Position numbers and translations under genes: made by a program. Shown piece after piece: positions 57,301-64,000 of a stretch of 64,000 nucleotides of DNA. The notes beneath the pieces are model-generated. The model did no database searches. It was not told where the DNA came from and saw only the letters and a program-made list of their open reading frames with translations. Origin of the DNA: Theropithecus gelada (Eukaryota > Chordata > Mammalia > Primates > Cercopithecidae); NCBI RefSeq assembly GCF_003255815.1, contig NC_037681.1:82031191-82095190 (forward strand), given 5' to 3'. Position 1 is the first letter of the stretch, and the number at the start of each line of letters is the position of its first letter.

Positions 57301-57600
57301 GCCAGGCGCAGCGGCTCACACCTGTAATCCCAGCACTTTGGCAGGTTGAGGCGGGCAGATCACAAGGTCAGGAGTTCGAGACCAGCCTGGCCAACATGGT
57401 AAAATCCCATCTCTACCAAAACTATAAAAATTAGCCGGGCGCTGTAATCCTAGCTACTCAGGAGGTTGAAGCAGAAGAACTGCTTGAACCTGGGAGGCAG
57501 AGGTTGCAGTGAGCCAAGATCACACCACTGCACTCCAGCCTGGGCGACAAGAGTGAGACTCCATCTCCAAAAAAACAAAAAACAACAACCAAAAAAAAAA
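57301..57600 (+). repeat. AluS in L1 ORF2
   Basis: GCCAGGCGCAGCGGCTCACA start; CACAAGGTCAGGAGTTCGAG; the linker is shortened (GGGCGCTGTAATCCTAGC). It sits at the ORF2 internal gap. Confidence 0.92.
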
Positions 57601-59499
57601 CTCTCAATAAATTAGGTATAAAAGGAAAGTATACCAACATAATAAAGGCCATATATGACAAAACCACAGCTATCATCTTACTCAATGAGAGAAAGATAAA
57701 AGCTTTTCCTCCAGTAACTGAACCTAGACAAGGATACGTACCCCTACCACTCTTACCCAACATACTACTGGAAGTCCCAGCCAGAGCAAGACAAAGTAGT
57801 TCTGGGCATCCAAACTGGAAATGAAGAAGTCAAACTGTCCCTGTGTTTACAGTTGCAGATGACATGACCTTATATATAGTAAAACCTATGCTCCACTAAA
57901 AACAAACACCTGCGAGCTAATAAATTCAGTAAAGTTGTAGGATACAAAATTACTATTTTTAAAAAATCAGTGATGTTTCCATATACAAACAATACACTAT
58001 CTGAAAAGAAATCAAGAAGGCAATTTCATTTACAATAGCTAGGAAAAAAGTCAAATAGGAATAAATTTAACAAAGGCAGTGAAAGACCTAAAAACAGCTG
58101 GACATGGTGGCTCACGCCTGTAATCCCAACAATTTGGGAGGCTGAGCTGGGACGATTACTTGAGCTCAGGAGTTCGAAACCAGCCTGGGTAACATGGTAA
58201 AACCATGTCTCTACAAAAAATTAGCTAGGTTATGTGCCCCCTCCTCCTGCTGTGCCTCAGCTGTGTAGAGCTACTTGACCCTCATGCCTTGTGCTAGCAA
58301 GAATGCTCAGGTATGTGCACAGCTCTGATGTCACCCCTCCAGCCAGTCCCTGGCTCCCTCCATGGAGATCTGCCTGCAGCACTCACACGTGGCACCATCC
58401 TGTCCAGCCATCCTGTCTCCCCTGCTGTATGTGAGCACTGGGAGGGAAGGGGTCGTTTCTGTTTCTTGGAAGGCCCAGTGCCCAGCACCATCCAGCCATG
58501 TGCTGAGCAGGTGGTCAGTGAGCACCCGCAGTCAGCCTTCACCACAAGCAGCTCTGGGTACTCAGGTTACAGTATCTGAGGGGGACACCTGGGTGCTCCA
58601 AGAAGGCAGCATGGCAGCCCCCATGGAGCACAAGTGGCCCACACCTGACCTTGGCATGTTTCTGAGTCTGAAAGAACAGACTTGCTGACCTGTGACCCTT
58701 GCATGTGTGTCTCACCGCACGGACGCTGGAGGCTACGGGCAGAGGGTGGGCCTGGAGACCTGCTCAGCCATACCCTGTCACTATGAGGGTCATACACAAC
58801 TGGGTGAAGACCTCATGATGCGTGGCCCAGAGAGGTGTCTGGGCGTGGATTCTGTGGATTGCTGCCCTGTGCCATTAGGACAGTGACTGATGCTGGGCCA
58901 ACAGGGTACAGGGAGCAGAGGCTGTGGGAGGACAGGGGCATCCTAGCCTAGTGCAGGGACCCCAGGAGGGACAGTATGGGCTCCCCAAGACAAGCTGCAA
59001 GGCCCTGGGCATCAGGCTGTTGCTTTGCAACCTCCTCCTCCCGGGTTCTGAGGGCTCACTGAGGCACCTGAGTGCTGCACAGGAAGCCAGCAGCATGGCC
59101 GTCCCTCCCCAGCACTCATCTAGGGCATCAGGGTGGGCTCCTTGAGTCTTGCAGGGTTGCGGGCATCAGCCTCTCCCTCCTGGCCTCCAAACACCACCAC
59201 TCTGCCATCCCACACCTCAATTTCTCAAATTCCTTGAGGTCAAAGTGAAGTTGCACGGGCTGCCATCCCTGCCTCCCTGGTGGCCCTGCTGGAGGATGTG
59301 CCTAGACAGGACATCAGGAGGAAGCAGGTCAATGGCTGCTGTTTGAAATGTCACGGCAGCTGTGCCCAGCTGCAAATAGTGATTGCAGCTTCTTGTTCCT
59401 CCATGGAAGGAACTTGCTCTGCTGCAGAGGGAATTCCTCTTCAAGCCCTTTCCCCTCCATTTTTCTTGAAAAAGTTCCCTTTAATTTTTTTCCTTTTTT

Positions 59500-59753
59500 T
59501 TTTTTTCCCTGAGATGGAGTTTTGCTCTTGTCCAGGCTGGAGTACAGTGGCGCAATCTCTGCTCACTGCAACCTCCTCTTCCTCCTGGGTTCAAGCCATT
59601 CTCCTGCCTCAGCCTCCCAAGTAGCTGGGATTAAAGGCGCCCGCCACCATGTCCAGCTAATTTTTGTATTTTAGTAGAGACGGAGTTTCACCATCCTCCT
59701 GCTTTGGCCTCCCAAAGTGCTGGGATTACAGGTGTGAGCCACCACACGCGGCC
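59500..59753 (-). repeat. AluS, antisense, within the retro-insertion
   Basis: The plus strand has CCTGAGATGGAGTTTTGCTC. About 40 bases are missing after GAGTTTCACCAT (joined to CCTCCTGCTTTGGCC). Confidence 0.9.
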
Positions 59754-59782
59754 TACTTTTTTAACTTAAAAAAATTTTTTTC

Positions 59783-60072
59783 GGGTGCAGTGGCTCACAC
59801 CTGTAATCCCAGCACTATGGGAGGCTGAGACGGGCGGATCACGAGGTCAGGAAATTGAGACCATCCTGGCTAACGTGGTGAAATCCTGTCTCTACTAAAA
59901 ATACAAAAAATTAGCCAGGCGTGGTGGCAGGTGCCTGCAGTCCCAGCTACTCGGGAGGCTGAGGCAGGAGAATGGCGTGAATCTGGGAGGCAGAGCTTGC
60001 AGTGAGCTAAGATCACAACACCGCACTCCAGCCTGGGCCACTGAGTGAGACTCCGCCTCAAAAAAAAAGAAT
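59783..60072 (+). repeat. AluY within the retro-insertion
   Basis: GGGTGCAGTGGCTCACACCT; CATCCTGGCTAACGTGGTGA; GCAGAGCTTGCAGTGAGCTA. Probably a later insertion into the retrocopy. Confidence 0.92.
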
Positions 60073-60230
60073 TTTTTTTTTTTTGAGTCAGAGTCTCACT
60101 CTGTGGTCCAGGCTAGAGTGTACTTGCGATCATTGCTCACTGTAGCCTCAAACTCCTAGGCTCAAGTGATCCTCCTGCCTCAGCCTCCCAAAGCACTGGG
60201 ACCACAGGTGGGTCCACCACACCGAGGCTC
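60073..60230 (-). repeat. AluJ-like single arm, antisense
   Basis: T-run, GAGTCAGAGTCTCACTCTGT ... GGCTCAAGTGATCCTCCTGC ... AAGCACTGGGACCACAGGTG. Likely part of the parent transcript. Confidence 0.85.
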
Positions 60231-60572
60231 TGCCCTTTGGAATCAAAGTCACCCAGGTAGGTTAAACCTCTTACACCTTCTGCCCCCCACCTCCCAGCCC
60301 CTGTAATGAGAAAGACAGTAAGTTTTGGAGCTTTCTGGAGTTCCTGCCCTTCCTGAAAAGGTGGATGCAGAGAGACTAGAGCTGGTTGGGGGAAGACATG
60401 TCAAGAGGCCTCCTCTGGAGCCAAGGGCCACACAGTAACCAAAGCCCCAGTCTCCCTCTCTGGGGCTAGAGGTGCCCCCTATGTCCCTGTGACTTCTGCT
60501 CGGCCACCCAGCTGCCCAGACTAGGGCTGCTCCTTCCACCACTCGACAGGCACAGAAATGTGTAAGTGCAAA

Positions 60573-60604
<32 letters not shown>

Positions 60605-61539
60605 ATTAACCAGGCATCTTGATGCATGCCTATAGTCCCAGCTACTTGAGAGGGTGAGGTGGGAGAATCAACTGTGCTCAGGAAGTCAAGGCAGCAGTGA
60701 GCTGTGATGGTACCACTGAACTACAGCCTGGGCAACAGAGAGAGACTGCATTAAAAAAAAAAGAAAAGAAAGAAAAGAAAAAAGGAAGAAAAAAGAAAAG
60801 ACCTCAAAATATACTGAAAGCTATAGTAACCAAAACAGCATGGTACTGACATAAAAACAGATACATAAACCAATGGAACAGAATAGAGTGCCCAGAAATT
60901 AATACACATATCTACAGTCAACTGATTTTTGACAAAGGTGCCAAGAATGCTCACTGGGGAAAGGACAGTCTCTCCAATGAATGGTGCTAGGAAAACTGGA
61001 CATCCATATGCAGAACAATGAAACTATACCCTCACTCCTCTACATAAAAAATCAACTCAAAATGGCTCAAAGAACTAACAAAACTATAAAACTACTGGAA
61101 CAAAACGGGAAATGCTTCAGGATATCAGTCTGGGAAAAGATTTTATGAATAAAGACTTCAAAAGCACAGCCAACAAACAATGGAATTATGTCAAACTACA
61201 AAGCTTCTGTATAGCAAAGGCAACAAAAGAGTAAAAAGACAACCTACAGAATGGGAGAAATGTATGTAAATCACTCATCTGAGAGGATTAACATCAAGAA
61301 TTTACAAGGAAATCAAACACCTCAACAGCAAAAAAAAAAAAAAAAAAAATCCAATTAAAAATGCAAACGCAATCTGAATAGACATTTCTCAAAGATTATA
61401 TACAAATGGCCAACAAATATAGGAAAAAAAAGTTCAACATCACTAACCATCAGGGAAATGCAAATCAAAACCACAATGAAGTATCTTACCCCAGTTAGGA
61501 TAGCTATTATCAAAAACACAAAAAATAACCAATGCTAGC

Positions 61540-61592
61540 AATTGCATAGAAAATGCATAGCAAATTGCATAGAAAATTGCATAGCAAATGCA
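61540..61592 (+). repeat. Short minisatellite in L1 ORF2
   Basis: TTGCATAGAAAA and GCATAGCAAA units alternate about twice (period near 24-27 bases), an expansion inside the L1. Confidence 0.85.
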
Positions 61593-61842
61593 AAGGGAAC
61601 TCTTATACACTGTTAGTGGAAACGTAAACTAGCAGAGCCACTATGGAGAACAGTATCAAGGCTCCTCAAAAAACTACAAACACAACTACCATACGATCGA
61701 ACAATCCCACTGATGGGCATTTATCCAAAGGAAAGGAAAATATTGTATCAGAGACGTCTGCATTCCCACGAATACTGCAGCACTATTCACAGCAGCCAAG
61801 ATACAGAATCAACCTAGGTGTTCAACAATAGATGAACAAAAT

Positions 61843-61878
61843 GTGTGTGTATACACACACACACACACACACACACAG
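61843..61878 (+). repeat. (TG)n/(AC)n microsatellite in L1 3'UTR
   Basis: TGTGTGTGTATACACACACA runs into a longer CA repeat (about 14 units), self-complementary at its centre. Confidence 0.93.
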
Positions 61879-62422
61879 GAATATTATACAGCCATAAAAA
61901 AATAATGAAATCCTGTCATTTGCAGCAACATACATCGAACTAGAGGACATTATCTTATGTGAAATAAGCCAGAAGCAGAAAGTTAACCACCACAGGTTCC
62001 TACTCATAAGTGGAAGCTAAAAAAAGGTTCATCTCATGTAAGTAAAAAGTATAACAGGATACAAGAAGGTTGAAAGGACACGGGAAAGGGAGGGATAGGG
62101 AGAGATTTGTGAAAGGATACAAAATTACAGCTAGATAGAAGGAATAAGTTCCAGTGTTCTATATAACTATGGAATGACTACAGTTAACAATAATACATTA
62201 TACAGATTCAAATAGCTACAAAAAGGACACAGAAGGTTCCCAATGCAAAAAAAAAGGATAAATGTTTGAGATGAATAACACTAATTACCCTGATCTGATC
62301 ACTATGTATCAATATATCACTATATGATAAAATCTTGCATAAAAAAATCACTACATATCCCATAAACATGTACAATTATTATATGTCAATTAAAATAAAT
62401 GTCTTTTTAAAAAGCTATCTTC

Positions 62423-62717
62423 GCCGGGCGCGGTGGCTCAAGCCTGTAATCCCAGCACTTTGGGAGGCCGAGGTGGGCGGATCATGAGGTCAGGAGATCA
62501 AGACCATCCTGGCTAACACCGTGAAACCCCGTCTCTACTAAAAAATACAAAAAAACTAGCCGGGCGAGGTGGCGGGCTCCTGTAGTCCCAGCTACTCGGG
62601 AGGCTGAGGCAGGAGAATGGTGTAAACTCGAGAGGCGGAGCTTGCAGTGAGCTGAGATCCAGCCACTGCACTCCAGCCTGGGCGACAGAGCGAGACTCTG
62701 TCTCAAAAAAAAAAGAA
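62423..62717 (+). repeat. AluYR-type
   Basis: GCCGGGCGCGGTGGCTCAAG start; ACTAGCCGGGCGAGGTGGCG linker; GAGATCCAGCCACTGCACTC, one base from the AluYR marker. Confidence 0.92.
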
Positions 62718-62774
62718 GAAAAAGCTATCTTCCTGCCAACAAGTGTTTAAAAAAAAAAAAAAAAAAAAAAGCTA

Positions 62775-63044
62775 GGCCAGGCGCGGTGGCTCACGCCTGT
62801 AATCCCAGCACTTTGGGAGGCCGAGCTGGGCGGATCACGGGGTCAGGAGATCAAGACCATCCTGGCTAACACGGTGAAACCCCATCTCTACTAAAAATAC
62901 AAAAAATTAGCCGGGCGTGGTAACGGGCGCCTATAGTCCCAGCTACTCGGGAGGCTGAGGCAGGAGAATGGCATGAACCTGGGAATGCCAGTGCATTCTG
63001 GCCTGGGCAACACAGCAAGACCGTCTCCAAAAAAAAAAAAAAAA
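62775..63044 (+). repeat. AluY with right-arm deletion
   Basis: GGCCAGGCGCGGTGGCTCAC start. GAACCTGGGA joins ATGCCAGTGCATTCTGGCCT, losing about 35 bases. Confidence 0.93.
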
Positions 63045-63049
63045 CTATC

Positions 63050-63520
63050 AAGCCATGAAAACACATAAAGAAAATTTAAATTCCTATTACTAAGTGAAAG
63101 AAATCAATGTTAAATGGCAACATACTGTATGATTCCAACTATATGATGTACTAGGAAAGGCAGAACTATAGAGACAGTAAAAAGATCAGCAGTTGCCAGT
63201 GGTTAGTGGGGAGGAAGGAATGAACAGGCAGAGCACACAGGATTTCAGGGTAGTGAAACTACTTTGCACGACACTGTACTGGTGGATATATTATTACACA
63301 TTTGTCTAAACCCAACAGTGAACCCTAAAGTGGACTGTGGACTTTGAGTCATAATGATATGTTAATGTAGATTCACCAATTGTAACAAATGTACCACTCT
63401 GGTATCAGATACTGATAATGGAGGAGGCTTCGTGTGTGGGGAGTCAGGTGGCATACAGTAAATATCTGCACCTTCTGTTCAAGTTTGGTGTGAACTAAAA
63501 ACTGCTCTAAAAAAATAATG
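63050..63520 (+). mobile_element. L1M 3'UTR remnant
   Basis: TACTGTATGATTCCAACTAT, GCAGTTGCCAGTGGTTAGTG and AGTTTGGTGTGAACTAAAAA follow an old L1 3' end, antisense to USP34. Confidence 0.7.
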
Positions 63521-63522
63521 CT

Positions 63523-63780
63523 GACCAGGCAAGGTGGCTCATGCCTCTAATCCTAGCACTCTGGGAGGCAAAAGCAGGACTGCTTGAGCCTGGGCAACAT
63601 ACGGAGACTTAATTGCTAAAAATATAAATAAAATTGTAGGTATGGTGGTGCATGTCTGTAGTCCCAGCTACTCAGGAGGCTGAGGTGGGAGGATTACTTG
63701 GGCCCAGAAGGTCAAGGCAACAAGATTCTGCCACTGCACTCCAGCCTGGGTGACAGGGCAAAACCTTGTCTCAAAAATAA
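63523..63780 (+). repeat. AluJ, worn
   Basis: GACCAGGCAAGGTGGCTCAT start; left arm shortened (CAGGACTGCTTGAGCCTGGG); right arm lost GTTGCAGTGAGC. Confidence 0.9.
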
Positions 63781-64000
63781 AGTCTATTAAAAAGAAAAAA
63801 ATTCAAAAGCCTAAGAATTAAAATATACAGCAACAGAAATTAAAATTGATAGCTGGCTTTAATACCAGATTAAACATGACTGAGGAATCAACAAAGGAAG
63901 ATGGGTCAAATATCCAGACTGAAGTATGAAGACACAAAAGCCAAAAGGATGAAAAATATAGAAGACAGCAAAAGAGAGAAGGAAGATCAAAAGGTGATGA

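Larger units (their letters stand above)
58232..60600 (+). mobile_element. GC-rich poly(A) retro-insertion of unknown parent
   Basis: About 2.37 kb inserted into an Alu linker. It ends in about 20 A plus GAAAA repeats (60570-60600). It is flanked by an imperfect duplication of the linker, AAAAATTAGCTAGG on the left and AAAAATTAACCAGG on the right, as expected of L1-driven retroposition. 58232-59490 is GC-rich unique sequence, unlike the AT-rich surroundings. An antisense Alu, a plus-strand AluY, an antisense AluJ piece and a second GC-rich block (60231-60570) follow. No convincing coding frame is seen, so a non-coding or 3'UTR-type transcript is most likely. 58380-58530 has wording that recalls an old L2/MIR tail. 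Confidence 0.7.
58094..60765 (+). repeat. AluJ in L1, split by a retro-insertion
   Basis: The left arm is 58094-58231 (AGCTGGACATGGTGGCTCAC to CTACAAAAAATTAGCTAGGT). The right arm is 60601-60765 (AAAAATTAACCAGGCATCTT onward, with AAAG-rich tail). The break lies in the A-rich linker. Confidence 0.88.
52870..62415 (+). mobile_element. Near full-length old L1 (L1MA-MD type) with nested insertions
   Basis: The 5'UTR is 52870-54430. ORF1-type sequence is in 54431-54812 and 55119-55540 (AAGATCATACCCAGCAAAGC). ORF2 is in 55836-55921, 56151-57300 (endonuclease side: ACAGACTTCAAGTC, ACTTCAACAGCATTGGACAG), 57601-58093 (reverse-transcriptase side: GTTGCAGATGACATGACCTT) and 60793-61830, with the 3'UTR to 62415. 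About 600 bases of ORF2 are missing across the Alu at 57301, and several hundred more around the insertion at 58094-60792. All frames are broken. It is antisense to USP34. Confidence 0.8.
1..64000 (-). other. USP34: USP34 gene body, partial (intron 1 to intron 7)
   Basis: The six minus-strand exons in this window join without frame conflict into one protein segment that I recognise as residues of about 15 to 338 of USP34. USP34 is a very large (about 3,500 residue) cysteine deubiquitinase of the USP/C19 class. It is known to deubiquitinate and stabilise axin in Wnt/beta-catenin signalling. The catalytic USP domain lies far downstream and is not encoded here. The first coding exon, with the short N-terminus and promoter, would lie to the right of base 64000, and exon 8 onward to the left of base 1. 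Exon numbering is inferred from the remembered start of the protein. Confidence 0.95.
40986..64000 (-). other. USP34: USP34 intron 1, partial
   Basis: At least 23 kb. 40986-41160 is unique. 41160-41560 is a GC-richer stretch, perhaps an old unclassified repeat (GATGCTGAGGCTGGGACCAT). 41640-41816 is a possible exon. 41817-42600 is unassigned. 42600-48000 holds L1 pieces. 48296-49080 is unassigned old sequence. 49080-50360 and 52383-52640 are L1M-like. 52870-62415 is a large L1 with nested insertions. 63050-63520 is an L1M tail. 63781-64000 is unique. No promoter or CpG island is seen. Confidence 0.85.

Noticed and set aside
58362..58688. 108-codon plus-strand frame in the GC-rich insertion
   Set aside because: The GC content alone keeps frames open, and overlapping frames of similar length exist on both strands. 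No domain or start context is convincing.
1..64000. Many short frames with peptides such as LSPRLECSG, VIPALWEAEAG or PPGFKRFSCLSL
   Set aside because: These are the standard translations of Alu in either orientation and are not genes.
1..64000. CRISPR arrays, bacterial operons, tRNA or rRNA genes
   Set aside because: The regular spacing seen is from Alus and microsatellites. No tRNA-like cloverleaf or rRNA segment was recognised.

Overview
This window is primate nuclear DNA, dense in SINEs, lying entirely inside one large gene. Six short exons on the minus strand join in phase into the N-terminal part of USP34 (ubiquitin-specific protease 34). With the exons numbered from the known start of the protein, they are exon 7 (1637-1829), exon 6 (4458-4525), exon 5 (14648-14797), exon 4 (14983-15033), exon 3 (25328-25748) and exon 2 (40898-40985). 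All have GT/AG borders and compatible phases, 971 coding bases in total. Exon 1 lies beyond base 64000 and exon 8 and later before base 1. No CpG-island promoter is present, so everything from 40986 to 64000 is intron 1.

About eighty Alu elements or pieces are present, roughly five plus-strand for each minus-strand copy, so most are antisense to USP34. Several young copies (17260, 20749 and 62423 plus strand; 20096 and 24720 minus strand) carry the GAGATCCGGCCACTGCACTC variant and related changes of the Old World monkey AluYR lineage. The source is therefore probably a macaque, baboon, vervet or relative rather than human.

Layout: 1-15 kb holds exons 7 to 4, two L2 pieces, an MLT1 LTR and an L1M relic. 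15-25 kb is an Alu-packed intron 3 with a G-rich minisatellite. 25-41 kb (intron 2) holds a second split MLT1, a MER1 transposon, an ENSA processed pseudogene inside an old inverted repeat, an ERV1-like solo LTR, and an RPL10 retrocopy that kept its SNORA70-bearing intron. 41-64 kb (intron 1) holds two degraded L1 elements with many nested insertions. One of these is a 2.4 kb GC-rich poly(A) retro-insertion sitting in an Alu that itself sits in an L1.

The main points for follow-up are: a 177-base open, phase-symmetric block with good splice borders in intron 1 (41640-41816), which could be an unannotated in-frame USP34 cassette exon; the GC-rich retrocopy (58232-60600); an inverted templated insertion (43082-43126 copied from near 45263-45298); and a perfect 25-base palindrome (53908-53966). 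I see no bacterial, phage or CRISPR content and no complete protein-coding gene. All family names come from recognition, not database search.
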